A DNA stretch of 64,000 nucleotides from Erpobdella octoculata (Eukaryota > Annelida > Clitellata > Hirudinida > Erpobdellidae). The notes beneath the pieces are model-generated. The model had not been told where the DNA came from. It did not search any database and was given only the letters and a program-made list of their open reading frames with translations. Of this stretch, positions 14,407 to 26,719 are shown one piece after another. The stretch is taken from contig OZ022238.1 of NCBI GenBank assembly GCA_963978895.1, forward strand, positions 3,575,661-3,639,660, read 5' to 3'. The stretch's first letter is position 1. The number at the start of each line of letters is the position of its first letter. The position numbers were made by a program, and so were the translations under genes.

Positions 14407-14808
14407 TTATAAACATTTTTTGTAGATAATTTCTGCGAAGGTTTTCATATCGAGTTGTCGATTTTCCCTCAATTGGGCTTTCAGTAATCTCTTCAATTCC
14501 AAGTCTAATGTTGAACAAGCTGATGTATCAATTGCTTTTGGAAATTTAATTATTGCCCTGGGTTTTGAATTTTCATCAGCTTCTGAATCGGAAACTTTGT
14601 CGGGGCTCTGGTTAGCTTCCGGTCCGGCGTAGTCAGACGTGTTAGCTGCTTCCTTGGTTAATGCAGAGCGTTGACGGGTAGCAGTCACATTCCGTTCCTC
14701 CGTCAAAAGCAATCTGTAGAGTATGGATGGGTTCTGGAACTTCTTAAGCCGACAAAACTGAGCCAGCGCAGAAAAATAATGGGCGGAGAACAGGAGCGGG
14801 AAGACATC
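14407..14808 (-). CDS. orphan C-terminal exon candidate, unknown protein
   Basis: A 133-codon minus-strand frame with higher GC than its surroundings. It opens directly after a splice-acceptor-like CAAAAATAG (14817-14809), begins DVFPLLFSAHYFSALAQF, and continues through an acidic Ser/Asp/Glu-rich stretch to a basic, helix-like end (LKRLLKAQLRENRQLDMKTF) and a TAA stop. I do not recognise the family. The paralogous locus at 31345-31460 lacks this segment, so it was inserted here or deleted there. It could be a terminal exon or a captured or retroposed gene fragment. Confidence 0.45.
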   Translation of the reverse strand, partial: DVFPLLFSAHYFSALAQFCRLKKFQNPSILYRLLLTEERNVTATRQRSALTKEAANTSDYAGPEANQSPDKVSDSEADENSKPRAIIKFPKAIDTSACSTLDLELKRLLKAQLRENRQLDMKTFAEIIYKKCL

Positions 14809-14994
14809 CTATTTTTGTTCTGTGGACTTACATTCCTTAGACTGTCTTAAAACTTTTTCCATACAAACACAACACGGGCAAACCCCTATCCGGGTTCCTT
14901 GGAAAAGCCGGTTCATTATCCGGTAGTCCATTGATGAGCTCATCATACTCCATACATACATCATATGTATGTATGGAGTATTAGGAGTATGTGT

Positions 14995-15175
14995 GTATGT
15001 ATGTATGTATGAATGTATGAATGTATGTATGTATGTATGTATGTATGTATGTATGTATGTATGTATGTATGTATGTATGTATGTATGTATGTATGTATGT
15101 ATGTATGTATGTATGTATGTATGTATGTATGTATGTATGTATGTATGTATGTATGTATGTATGTATGTATGTATG

Positions 15176-15206
<31 letters not shown>

Positions 15207-15708
15207 GTATGTATGTATGTATGTATGTATGTATGTATCTATGTATGTAGGTATGTATGTATATATGTATCTATGTATGTATGTATGTATGTATGTATGT
15301 ATGTATGTATGTATGTCAGTATGTATGTCAGTATGTATGTATGTATGTATGTATGTATGTATGTATGTATGTATGTATGTATGTATGTATGTATGTATGT
15401 ATGTATGTATGTATGTATGTATGTATGTATGTATGTATGTATGTATGTATGTATGTATGTATGTATGTATGTATGTATGTATGTATGTATGTATGTATGT
15501 ATGTATGTATGTATGTATGTATGTATGTATGTATGTATGTATGTATGTATGTATGTATGTATGTATGTATGTATGTATGTATGTATGTATGTATGTATGT
15601 ATGTATGTATGTATGTATGTATGTATGTATGTATCTATGTATGTAGGTATGTATGTATATATGTATCTATGTATGTAGGTATGTATGTATATATGTATGA
15701 ATGTATGG
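14995..15708. repeat. (ATGT)n microsatellite, about 710 bp
   Basis: Nearly pure tetranucleotide array with sparse interruptions. An ATGTATCTATGTATGTAGGT variant block recurs near 15230, 15630 and 15665, which suggests block duplication inside the array. The shorter array at 31461-31640 occupies the paralogous position. The long frames on both strands (MYVC, HTYI) are artefacts. Confidence 0.95.
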
Positions 15709-16010
15709 ACTAAAAACTCAACCACCAACAAATGAGATATCCGATTTCATAAAAAAAATTTGAAGAACCTGAAATGGACATTTATTCATATAACTGACGA
15801 ATCATCAATATTTTCTACTCATTCTCTGTGGTATATTTGCAGTCTAATTACTAAATAACTTTCGATTAATCAGAGGAAAAGCACTAATTTTAAGTAGCAA
15901 ACCTCGTCAGGAAATTATTGGAGATCGAAAAAATAGTGTTCCCCCACTTCATTGAGTTCAGCGTAAAAATTTTTTTACAATCGAGTCACGTGAAACAACA
16001 AGTTTTATTT
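15709..16010 (+). repeat. right-hand part of the channel-gene segmental duplication
   Basis: Matches 32000-32300 with moderate divergence, sharing TATTCATATAACTGAC, TTCTACTCATTCTCTG and TCTAATTACTAAATAACTTT in order. It shows that the duplicated block extends beyond the (ATGT)n array. From 16010 to 17275 I see no gene, only AT-rich DNA and a stretch near 16524 that resembles 548-590. Confidence 0.75.
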
Positions 16011-17271
16011 AAAAAAATTCTTGACTAGAGGAATTCAAAAGTTTTTAAAAATGTTTCGAATAATTTTCAAGAGCAATTGTCTAAATTTTCAAATCAAGCA
16101 CTGTATGAAAAAAGGGTTTTTAAATGTTTTATAAGTTTTGTACCAAATACACCAGAAGATAAATATTATGGCGCACAATACTATTATTTTTTTATGATAA
16201 AAAACAATCTCTTCTCGGGTACTTTGCGACACAGATGTTTATAATGTCATTTTCATTGAATTCATTGTGTTTGTTTGAAAACATTAAAAGTAAAACATCC
16301 AGCTTGTCTACTGCCATTATACTTCTCTGATTATTTTTACAAACGTAAAAGCAATAATTGACTGCAGATCTAAATAAGTATTTAACAACCACAATAATTA
16401 GATTATAATTATTATTAATAAATTAGAATAATAAAGACATAACACAGTTTGTTTGGGAAAAAAGTTTACAAGGTTTCAATTTTTTGTTGGAAAAGTTATT
16501 ACGACTACTCCCAACTATGTTATCAGCTATTTTTTGAAGAAAAAGTATAGCAATCAGCTTGTTTTTAAAACGTTTTGCTTCCTATCAAGGTTTTGCTGAC
16601 ATGACGCCACTGGCTGTCAAATTGTTGTTCGTTTAGGCGGAATCTTTTAATCAATTTTTAACTAAACCTTTCGATTGGTTAGATCGTCAAAAACGTTCAA
16701 AACAAAAATATAATAAATGACAATACATTACAAAGGTGAGAAAAAACTATTTTTTCAAAAAACTATTTTTTCAAAAGACTTGTTTTTAAAACATTTTTTT
16801 TTCTTTATGGGTTTAATTTTTTCACTTTCTCAGATCTTTTCCTCCTTAGAAATGTTATTGTATAAGTTTATTTAAAAACATAGAAGTCAAATTTCTTTAT
16901 AATAAATCCAGGCCAAAAACAAATTCAATATCCTGTAATTGTAATATTTGGTTTCAAAATTTATATGGTATTAAAAAAAAAGCAATGTAAAGGTTCATCT
17001 CAACGTTTATTAAAAGTTTTCGACAGCATAGTTTTCATGATGGCTTTAAAAGTAATTATTCCCACCGGAACAGGTAATATTTGCCACCGAGTTTTTGTTT
17101 GTGTAATAAAAACAGTTTTCATTTCAATTCTTAAGTTATACAATATGCTTATGACTTATGTTTAATAAGACTAACTATTAAAATGTTATGTAAGCATGGC
17201 TTTGTGCCAAATGATAAACACCTGTAAACCTGACATGTAACAACTTTTCAAAAAGCACTTGTCTATGTCTA

Positions 17272-17868
<597 letters not shown>

Positions 17869-17879
17869 TAGATTATGTG

Positions 17880-18269
17880 TGTGCGTGTAAGTCCTTTATG
17901 CATTGCTACACCATTCATCCGATCGTAATGCAATTTCCACACAAGCTTGAGAGTCAATGAAGGAAAGTTTTAGTGAAAAAAATTGGAAATCGGTCACAAA
18001 ATGAGCGGAGCGGGAACGGGAGAGCGAGCGGAAACGGGAATTAGAAGATGAGCAAAAACTGGAACGGGAAAACAAGAGGGAGCGAAAACGTAACTGAGAG
18101 CGGGAAAGGTAAACCGACCAAGAGCGGGAAAGCGTCCGGGATCGGGAAAGCGACCGGGAGCGGGAAAGCGAACAAGAGCAAGAGAGCAAACGGGGAAGGA
18201 AACAAGAAAGAGAGAGACAAACATTAGAAAAACCTCTAAAAATCCCGGGCAACGCCAGGTACCCGCTAA
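17880..18269 (+). mobile_element. near-complete Helitron-like element
   Basis: It contains both halves of the family in one copy. The 5' part has ATGCATTGCTACACCATTCA and the GAGCGGAGCGGGAACGGGAG segment; the middle is a degenerate GGGAAAGCGACCGGGAGC minisatellite; the 3' part is CCTCTAAAAATCCCGGGCAA, a short GC hairpin and terminal CTAA followed by T. No protein is encoded; the long SRSRS-type frames come from the minisatellite. The exact 5' boundary is blurred by the flanking (TA)n. Confidence 0.7.
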
Positions 18270-18391
18270 TATTAATATAAATTAATACTGTCACTTAGAT
18301 TAATACCTTATTGCAAATTTACATAATTTAAAAAGGATAGCTGAGGTAAAAAAAACTAATCTGGTTACGTCATGGACATATTAGAACTCAC

Positions 18392-18549
18392 CTTCTTCGG
18401 AGATATCAATCTAATACCGGTTGCATAACCTTTCGGCACACCGTTAAAGTTGGCGCAGTTCGACAGGTTAATTGTTTCCTTACCTGTTGAATGTAGTTTA
18501 CTTTCAATCAGTTTAATTGAGAACAGGTAGAAAGTGTGCGGCTTCTTAT
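18392..18549 (-). CDS. orphan internal exon candidate
   Basis: A 158-nt minus-strand exon with a strong acceptor (TTTATTTTCTCAG before 18549) and a strong donor (AAG|GTGAGT at 18391). The frame is open throughout (two bases, then 52 codons), including KKPHTFYLFSIKLIESKLH, NLSNCANFNGVPKG and YATGIRLISPKK. It ends in phase 0, the phase at which the candidate exon at 14808 begins, so the two could belong to one gene, but nothing else links them. I do not recognise the domain. Confidence 0.45.
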
Positions 18550-18959
18550 CTGAGAAAATAAACTATCGAAGAAGTTTACTAAGTGTTTATATACGTCGTC
18601 ACAGGTAACTACTAAGTTTTTATTTTGTTCTTTTTATGACGAGTTTTCAAGGCTTCAAAGAGGGTTTTATTTTATATTATGAAAACATTTTGAATCTTAA
18701 TTTTTCGCAGCACAAATTTTTGAAAATGCAATTGCACCCTACAATCGCTGCTTCTGTTTTATCTTCAGATTTTATGGAGTTAATAAAAGTTTGTTTCTAA
18801 TATGCTTTTAAGTACTAAAACGCAAGCGCAATTTTTTGTTTTTATTCCAAATTAATCAAAAGTCTTACACGGATAGATCATTTTCAACTGATACAGATGA
18901 AAGACATACGTTTTTTACACACTTTAATTCAACTTGAATTCTCTGTCTGTAATCAAATT

Positions 18960-19310
18960 TGTTTATTTGATTTTTAACCAACTTTTAGACAAGTTAGAAC
19001 TTTGAAACTTTTAGCATATTCTTTAGCCACCAGCAAAAACAATATTCCATAGTATTTGAAGCGTTTTAATCGTTATATCAGATAATTTCAATATTTATTT
19101 TTAGCGCATTTAAAATTATTCACTAGATGGCGCTTGCTTCAATTAAATGAACTTTTATGTCTAGGTTATCATGACTATGACAACAACTTATTGAAATGTT
19201 GACTAAAGTATTACTACAAACAATGGTAGAACTATTAATGCATTTAGAAATCGATTTGCACGATTTAAAAATATAAAAATGTGTTTTCAAAAAAAAACTT
19301 TTCTTCTGTT
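18960..19310 (+). repeat. dispersed or duplicated block, copy 1
   Basis: Matches 26720-27050 in the same orientation over about 330 bp, sharing ACTTTGAAACTTT, TCAAATAATTTCAATATTTATTTT-like sequence and ATTATTCACTAGATGGCG. It lies just upstream of the zinc-finger exon, which is not present in the second copy. Confidence 0.7.
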
Positions 19311-19337
19311 TATTTTTGTTTACTTAATTTTTTAAAG

Positions 19338-20050
19338 ATCAATCAATGGAACCAGTCACCGACAGTGACACCAACGATGGGCAATCCAGCACCGAAAGCA
19401 GTTTCGATCATCGTCCTGTTGCCGGAAGTAATCGATGTCCAAAATGCCACAGAAGCTTCAAATCCAAAGGTTCTTTGAAGCAGCATATGCACGTACATGC
19501 TTCCATCAAGCCACACAAGTGCAGCTCTTGCGGCAAGTCCTACACGGAGCTCACCAGCCTCTGCCGCCATCGACGTCAGAATCCAAGATGCAAAAGTTCA
19601 TCAACGCCCTCTGCTGAATTAGCAAATTGTGATGCGGCAATTAGTGAAAAAGATGAAACATTGCATAGTTATTTAGTTCCAGCTATTTCGGCAGCATTCC
19701 CACTTGTGCCAAGACCTATATTTTACCCATATGGGTACCACAACTTTAAAAGCTACTGTCTTGATCCATACAACCACCAGTGTTTCAACAGCTTGTTCAA
19801 CCCGTATCTGACACCTTATTGCAATGTCTGCATATCCGCCGTAACGAACTGTTTGCCCACGTTTTCACCCAAGATTACTTTGCCATTTCCTACCACGAGT
19901 GCCAAAGATGAATGGTCGGATAAACTACAAGATGCAAATAAGGATGGATGTAACGTTGCCCCTACAAAAAAGTGGAAAGGAATAACAAACTTCAGAGTTG
20001 ACAGTATTCTTGGAAATAATGTGTTAAGTCCAAAGAAGGACTGTTTTTGA
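19338..20050 (+). CDS. PRDM3/PRDM16 (EVI1/Hamlet)-like C2H2 zinc-finger exon
   Basis: An open frame that follows a splice-acceptor-like TTTTTTAAAG (19337); the first Met is at 19346. It has two adjacent zinc fingers. Finger 1 is C31-x2-C34-x12-H47-x3-H51. Finger 2 is C59-x2-C62-x12-H75, with a cysteine (C82) in the last ligand position. The segment GSLKQHMHVHASIKPHKC followed by SYTELTSLCRHRR closely resembles the fingers near the end of the N-terminal array in EVI1/PRDM16 and fly Hamlet, which are sequence-specific transcription factors. The rest, rich in Pro, Tyr and Phe, matches nothing I know. No PR domain or further fingers were found, so this is either a 3'-terminal exon whose other exons lie outside the recognised sequence, or a retroposed fragment. 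It ends at a TGA and has a polyadenylation signal 200 bp downstream. Confidence 0.7.
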
Positions 20051-20246
20051 AGCAAAAAAATTATTAAATTTTTAATCCTCAATTTATTATAATTATTAAA
20101 TTGAATTCTATTAAATCTTAGTATCTGTTTAAGGAATTACGTTTAAAGAATTTTATATATAGCCGGAATATGCACTAAAGAATTAGAATGTGTAAATATT
20201 TGCCTAATTTTTTTATATTTTTTGTTCCACCTTCATTTTTGTATGA

Positions 20247-20252
20247 AATAAA
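20247..20252 (+). promoter_or_regulatory. AATAAA polyadenylation signal candidate
   Basis: Canonical AATAAA hexamer about 200 bp after the stop codon of the zinc-finger frame, followed by a T/G-rich stretch. In AT-rich DNA such hexamers arise by chance, so support is only positional. Confidence 0.4.
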
Positions 20253-22304
20253 AACAACTGAAATGTTTTGTTCATTGTCTAAGCTTATGTAATTTTTCTA
20301 GGCGTTATTTGTTACTGAATTAGTTATGAGTTATTGATAAATTAAAGTTTATTTAGACTTGAATGAAACATTTGTAGGACTTCCAAGTATGAAGTGATTT
20401 TTATTATGTGGGAACATTTTTTATTTGTCTCTCTTTGAGCTCAACGGACCCGGATTCAATTAGATTATGGAAGAACATAAAGGGGGGCAATATAGAAAAG
20501 AAGTTGAGTTCCTTTGTCATAAGTTCGTGAATCAGCTATTGCACACACGGGTAGATGATGAAAAGAGTTTACATTTCAAATCCAACGCATTGGCATTTTA
20601 CATAAAACATTTGCTTGTAATTTTTCCAGTTCCAATGTTAAACCCGCTTGTTATATCAGTTTGGCGTTCTGGTAACAAGTTTAACACCTTTTGGATACCT
20701 GCATTGAAAATGTTTGAAAATCCAAGAAAATTTATTTTAACCGTTTTAAACGTGGCGTTTATAAAATCTGTTATATTTTCTATTAATTTTATGTGTTTAT
20801 CTTGTTTTAAAAATCTGAGGTAATCTGAAATTGCAGACGTCTATCAAAGGAAAGATTGATAAACGTTCACACACTTTCCAGCAAGTATTTTGTTGTTTTG
20901 ATATTTGTAGGCAAATTTCACTGCTGGTGACTTTTTCCCGGAGTTTTGTTTAAAATAAATTAGAATTATTTTTGTACAGCGCAATTCACCTTAATCTGTA
21001 TAAAATAAATAAAACTCTTTGTTCATATATCCGTTCATATAGTTGTTAGTTATGGACATTCAAACCGCTGGACCAATTTCAACGTAATTTGGCATGAAGG
21101 TATAACTCACAGAGTAGAAGGTTAAAGGGTGCTTTTAAAACTATTTTTATTTTGTGAAATATTTTTAGAACTAAAAAACCTTTCAGGCTAAAGTGCATCT
21201 TTATTGCGTAATGAGTCTCAAATTTAGTTGACGTAAGAACGTTTGAACAATTCCACGCAGTTTTTTTTCATGTCTATTTTACTATTTATAGCTAAAAAAA
21301 GTTAGGAGAGAGTGAAAGGGAAAAATGAGCGTAAGCGGGAATGAAGAACGGAAAATAGAGAATTAGCGGGAACGAGAAAATGACCGGGAACGGGGACGGG
21401 AGAGCAAGCGGGAACGGTAGAGCAAGTGTGGGCGATATCGGAAAAGCAAACGGGAGCGGGAGAGCAAGCGGAGAGGGAAACGAGAGATGATTTCAACTCC
21501 TACAGGACATTCGAGTGTCAAGCTTATTTAATTAGCCACTTCAATTCAGGAAGCATTTTAGCATTATCTAAAGTGGCACAATAGGTATATTGCATCTTGG
21601 CAGTTCAGCTCAGTCTGGGCGTTGCTTTTTGTGAGCCACAAAATCTAGTAATTCTGCCGATAAAGTTGAATTAATTTAACTTATTAGATAGAGATGGGTG
21701 CAAACATTTTGAAGAAATCCTTATGTATTGTACAGTTTAACAGAAAAAAATTTGTCATTAGTCTTGTTTTCAGCATTTTTTTATTAGTATTATTGGATCA
21801 AATTGAGTTGAGCAACCTGAGTTGAAGAGCAAAATTTATTCTTGCAGTGGGGTTGGGTCACTGAAAATGGTCTAGTGAAAACCCTACAAAAGTTATGGAA
21901 TTTATTCAGTGACGATTGCAGTCCCACATAACAGCGTTACGCGAATTTATAAAGAAAAAACAGAGACAGATTTGGAAAGTATGTATGTTGCTGTTAGTGC
22001 TACATACTTCAGTGCACAAAAATAAAATACTTGATAGAACTACATATTACTACATAATGATGTGCATGTAAATAATATGTTTGCAAGTGCTACATAATAC
22101 AGTAGAAATGTATAACATTCATATCAACGTTACAACGCACACAAACATAAACAAAAATTTGAAAATTTGAAAACACTAGAGGTTTACTATCGTTTGAGAC
22201 TTTCATAATATAGAAAATTTAAAAAAAATTGAAAATAACTTTGATAATAGCATTAGGCTATTTTTTTCGCTATAGACTGGTAATTTCGGAACAATAACTA
22301 TCTT
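20253..22304. other. gene-poor interval
   Basis: AT-rich DNA between the zinc-finger exon and the channel gene. Short frames such as 20467-20823 show no recognisable motif. The only structured piece is the Helitron-derived minisatellite at 21301-21490. Confidence 0.5.
21301..21490 (+). mobile_element. Helitron-like internal minisatellite remnant
   Basis: GC-rich repeats of the GCGGGAACGGGAGAGCAAGC type, as found inside the Helitron-like copies at 17880-18269 and 59098-59432. Neither terminus (hairpin plus CTAG, or TC with the TATA stretch) is present. Confidence 0.6.
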
Positions 22305-23852
22305 TTATGGGAATACGTTCTTCTTTATTGCTCCAATCACATTAAAGCAAAATTCAATTATTTCCACAAACGTCATAACAGTTACTCCCATCCACAAACT
22401 AAGACTTCCTCCTATCATACCCAACATTGACTCCCAAGTGTAATCAGGAATGTCAGTAACTGTAGTAGGCTTGTCAGAGGGAAACGAAAATGTCACTTTC
22501 AAAAAATTTCCTGTGATTTTATCGTTTTCTTTGAAGAATTTAGTCAGATAACTCGAGTTAATAACTTTTTCATTGTAGTTAGAAATGGTTTCATTGTAGT
22601 TTTTAAAATAATTGTAAAGCTCTGTATTCGGTATCAAATATTTTGCAATGTATTTAGTGAAAAACGTCATGTGAAGAGAGGTGCGAGGCCAGTTAGACTG
22701 AGTCTGAACTTCTTGCTGGTAATAAATTCTGACACACGGCTGCTTACAGGCTGCCACGCAACTGTAATAAAATTGATATTTAAAAAATTCCAAACTGCAT
22801 TCCATTTCTTTAACAGCTCTACTAGTGAGGTTGATTTCTGTTTGTTCATCGTAATTCGCTGATCTTGAAGTCAAAGTTGTGTTTTCGCATAAACGGTCTT
22901 TTTGAGGCATAAATGTAGGAAAAAGAATAGTTAAAATGCAGTTACAATTTTTTTTAAATTGTTCATACATACAATTGACTATACAAACATCTGAACTATA
23001 CAAAACTCCACCATCGTTATTCAAGTAAATTTTTTTCTCACAACTTTCGACATTGTACGGCTTATCTAAAATAGTTTTAACTTTCATTGACATTTGAACA
23101 GTTGTTTTGGTTCCAGTTCCGAGGTCAAACGAATTTGACATATCACCGATTAAACCGGGTGGTAGCAGAGCAACTCTAACACCATTAATGTGTAATTCGT
23201 TTTCAACTGTTTCGTGGGATTCGTAAACATTGTTGGTGTAAATTATCACGGTTAGCTCTTTAGGTACAGGATTGCATTCTTTTGAAAATTGAAACAAATG
23301 GCAAATGTAAAAAGTGGGATCGTAAAAGTCAGTACCTTCAAGTTTACAGTCTACGTTCCAAATTAACCCGCCAGTGTATATGATTTCATAAATCGACAAA
23401 AATGGAATGAAATTGTTTCCTTTTTTACCAAATTTAGGAAGAGATCTGAAATAACTATGATCCAATAAAAGAGAATATAAAAAATCTTTTTTACAGGTAG
23501 TTTTGTTTGCTTTTTTAAGAATATCTGCTATTTTTTTAATTTTTCTTTTGTACTCATATTGAGTTAAATATTCTTCGTAGTTGATTCCAGAAAAGTCTGG
23601 TTGTAAATTGCAGAAAACTATTGAAGGAAAGATGTTAGGAGTTGAAAGTTCTCCATAAGTGGTTTTATAAGAATATGAACTGTAATTTTGAATCAGTTTA
23701 ACTAGTTGCCAAACAAGAATTCCCGAACATGCAAACGAGGCACACAACCACATTATCTTGAATATTGGTTTGTCGGATTTTATGATTTTTGATACTCCAC
23801 GTACGGAAACATTTTCTCCAAAACTTATGAATTCTTTTTTAACGAGCTGCAT
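22305..23852 (-). CDS. DEG/ENaC-family sodium channel subunit, intronless
   Basis: A 515-residue open frame with the full DEG/ENaC plan. A short cytoplasmic N-terminus ([14 protein letters not shown]) leads into TM1 (about residues 31-53), then the post-TM1 FPSIVFC motif, a large extracellular domain with spaced cysteines ([37 protein letters not shown]), and TM2 ([18 protein letters not shown]) with a short tail. Such subunits trimerise into amiloride-type cation channels, and invertebrate members include peptide-gated channels; the ligand here is unknown. The usual His-Gly motif reads RG and the filter G-x-S reads G-V-T. It is a distinct subtype, not a recent copy of any neighbour. A (TA)n array starts 45 bp upstream of the start codon. 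Confidence 0.93.
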   Translation of the reverse strand: MQLVKKEFISFGENVSVRGVSKIIKSDKPIFKIMWLCASFACSGILVWQLVKLIQNYSSYSYKTTYGELSTPNIFPSIVFCNLQPDFSGINYEEYLTQYEYKRKIKKIADILKKANKTTCKKDFLYSLLLDHSYFRSLPKFGKKGNNFIPFLSIYEIIYTGGLIWNVDCKLEGTDFYDPTFYICHLFQFSKECNPVPKELTVIIYTNNVYESHETVENELHINGVRVALLPPGLIGDMSNSFDLGTGTKTTVQMSMKVKTILDKPYNVESCEKKIYLNNDGGVLYSSDVCIVNCMYEQFKKNCNCILTILFPTFMPQKDRLCENTTLTSRSANYDEQTEINLTSRAVKEMECSLEFFKYQFYYSCVAACKQPCVRIYYQQEVQTQSNWPRTSLHMTFFTKYIAKYLIPNTELYNYFKNYNETISNYNEKVINSSYLTKFFKENDKITGNFLKVTFSFPSDKPTTVTDIPDYTWESMLGMIGGSLSLWMGVTVMTFVEIIEFCFNVIGAIKKNVFP

Positions 23853-23897
23853 AGTCTACATTTATTAAAAAAAAACTTAAAAAGTTAAGTATTGTCG

Positions 23898-24037
<140 letters not shown>

Positions 24038-24287
24038 GTAAAATCGCTGCTTTTACGATAGGTTTTCCCATTAATATACGTTAAAGGACTTGGAATAACT
24101 ATTATGGATATTATTAATAGACCAGAAGGTATAACTAGCCCTAGCAAAGCTTCATTTATTATTTTCCAATAAAACTGCAAAACCATTCTATTGAGCCCGG
24201 TATACGATTTAGTGATATCGTAACAATATATATATATATATATAAGGTTAAAAAAGTTTGAACTCCCTACTGCAATCCACCGGCTCA

Positions 24288-24301
24288 GGGGGGGGGGGGG
24301 G
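24288..24301. repeat. poly(G) run
   Basis: Fourteen consecutive G residues, striking in this AT-rich context and next to the MITE at 24341. Confidence 0.9.
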
Positions 24302-24340
24302 CAAAAAACCATTTTCCAGGCCAAAAGTCCCTTTGTACGA

Positions 24341-24580
24341 CCATGGATATCTTGATATAACTACTGAACCAACAACCTAATAAAATATGCTTAAACGGTA
24401 CGACCAGTTAAGCCATAGTTATATCAAGATTTGTATAAATGTGATATAACTTCTAACGCTACTGTTGTTTGTTACATCAATTAATTCATTATCATGATGT
24501 AATAAGTAATAACATGGTAGGCCTAAATACGTATTTTTTATTAGGTTGTGGATTCAGATGTTATATCAAGATATCCATGG
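24341..24580. mobile_element. 240-bp MITE with about 45-bp inverted ends and 5-bp target duplication
   Basis: Ends begin CCATGGATATCTTGATATAA and are inverted repeats over about 45 bp with few mismatches. They continue as a GGTTCAGT-type then GGTTGTTGG-type segment up to the TTATTAGGTTGT motif. The element is flanked by TACGA at 24336-24340 and 24581-24585. A third copy of the end sequence (AAGGATATCTTGATATAAC) follows at 24592-24610, where the truncated retrotransposon frame begins, so an earlier related insertion is likely. No coding capacity. Confidence 0.85.
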
Positions 24581-24585
24581 TACGA

Positions 24586-25715
24586 CTATCCAAGGATATC
24601 TTGATATAACAACTGGATCCAAAAAACTCTCTCAAGATGACGACATCTCCTTTTAGCCTGGCGAGCAGAATGAGACAGAAGTTCATTAGGAGCACATTGA
24701 GGACGTAACGTGCGAGTCATGACAGGTACATGCTTATCCATAAGGTGTCGAAGGGCTTTGTCGTATGAGTCTGCAAGGAGGTCTACATCAGGAGACAGGT
24801 TCATGACTGATGCGATGGTAGTATCAAGGTCAGTGTGAAACTGATTCCAATTTGGATTCTTATTTGGATTTTAAAGGGAACGGGTGATGGTTTAACAAGG
24901 TCCACTATGAGGTGGTGGTTGGAAAATGTGACTGGTGATATAGAAGTCTTGGAGATGAACTTATTGGATGAAGTGCTCTGCGAAATGACTAGGTCGAGTA
25001 AATCTCCTTTGTTATGAGTAGGAATATCAATGTGTTGGGTTAAGTTAAGTTCGTATAAAGTAGTTAGTAGAGTAGAATTAATAGAAACTTTTTTACCAGG
25101 TAGGTTGAAGTCACTATTTAGGACAAAAGAGATTTTAAGGTCTTTGATGAGTTCTATAAGCGAAATGAACTGACTAATGAAAGATGGTGTGTCTGAGTCG
25201 GGCGGGCGGTATATTGTGATCAGGTTGAGAGAGGAAGAATGAGTGCTAATTTTGATGCAGATAGCTTCAAATTCAGTAAATTTAAAATTAAGAAAATTAA
25301 CAGGAGTGGTTTTGAAATAATTGTTTATTATGACTGCGACGCCACCTCCTTTTTTGTCAAGGGAGGTCCCACGGTGCATGTGATGAACTGTGTAGCCCGA
25401 TTGGGCAACGTCGAGTTTTATTGCATCTGGAGCGTCGAACGTGATCCAGGTCTCGGTGATTGATAGAACATCTAGTTTGTGACTGTGAATCACATCGTGG
25501 ATCAGAGCCGCTTTGTTAACGGCTGAGCGAGTGTTTAGGAGACCGACTTTAATTAGATTAGGAGAAGGATGGGTCTCGTTCTTGCTTTTGAACAGTTTAG
25601 GTTTCCAGATATTGAATCTGAATAAGAATTTTTTGGTAGAACGGTCAATGCCTTGAGAAAGGGGAGCCGAGCTGAGAGAGCGCATGAAGTCGGAGCTGTA
25701 TTGAAACGTATCCAT
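24586..25715 (-). pseudogene. CR1/L2-like retrotransposon ORF2, endonuclease portion
   Basis: Apurinic-type endonuclease domain read from 25715. LLNTRSAVNKAALIHDVI is followed by the SITETWI motif, then ICIKI...LITIYRPPDSDT, FVLNSDFNLPG and FSNHHLIVDL. Two catalytic motifs look damaged: the usual GDFN reads NSDFN, and SDHHLI reads SNHHLI. Near 24803 the frame shifts; the following frame (MNLSPDVDLLADSYDKALRH, then KHVPVMTRTLRP) continues the normal linker and stops at 24586 in the flank of the MITE. The RT domain is absent. The 25716-25990 region is likely 5' UTR. Confidence 0.85.
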
Positions 25716-25990
25716 TGAGAGATAACAGAGATCCGAGCCGAAAATAGTAGAAAACGGAGTTAAATTTAAAAAATAATTAACGGAACTAGTCGAGTTAAAA
25801 ATATTGATCAGAATATTGTTTAAAAAATTAGGAAAAAAATTAAAAAGGCTTCAGTTATCCAAGGCAGAACGCAGCGAAAATCCCGTGTAAACAGTAGTAA
25901 AAACGCATAGAAGCGCAAACACAAATATCTGTCTGTAAACTCACTTGTCTGTGGCACTGCAAACCGTCCTAACTCCAAATTGTTAATATG

Positions 25991-26719
25991 AAATATCTTT
26001 TATTTTTTCTATTAAGAATTATTTATTATTTATTGTTATATTTTATTAAAAATTTTAACCTTGTTGTAAACAGAAATATTCATGCAGAAAACAGAGTCTA
26101 CCAAATTAATATACTACTCTTGTTCTTTTGATTCTAGAAAAACTTATATACCTAGTCATAACGTTGAAATAAAATTTAAACATTTGAAACAGAAAAATTT
26201 TTTTTTCTATGATTATTGTTTAGGAAAAGGTTTTCAAAATTATTTGAATGAAATAAAAAAAAATTATGTATGAATATCTTTAACGATTTTCAGAAAAAAA
26301 GTAAATGTTTGTTCTACAAACAAATCGTTTAGGTTTCACGTGATTTTTGGTAATTTTTAAGTTTTTCTAGGAAGAACTTAAACTAGTAGTTTCAAACACA
26401 AATAACAAAATTAAATTTAATAAAACTGTAACCTGGAATTGCTATTAAATTTTTTTTGCTGATGTCTTGTGCGAAAAAGTTAGATTTTTTTTAAATTTTG
26501 ATTACTGGTGTTACGCAACCGTTGTTAAAGTTTGAATTTTTTTGATTCAGTAAAACAAAACCAATTTTTTATTTACCGAGCGGCTGGTTGATATTCTTTT
26601 TTTACTCTTTCATTTTTTCCTTAAGGGGGAATAGTTTGCCAGTTGCCAGTTGTTTTAAGGAAATAAATTTGCAAGTTGCTAGTGGTCATTACAATTTTAC
26701 ACTTTTTTAATCTCCGTCT
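25991..26719. other. AT-rich interval, no gene seen
   Basis: Only short chance frames; no transposon terminus or duplication partner was recognised within the window. Confidence 0.5.

Noticed and set aside
14961..15731. Long open frames with YVCM, HTYI and similar repeats on both strands, here and at 31378-31821 and 48881-49273
   Set aside because: They are translations of the (ATGT)n microsatellite, which has no stop in several frames.
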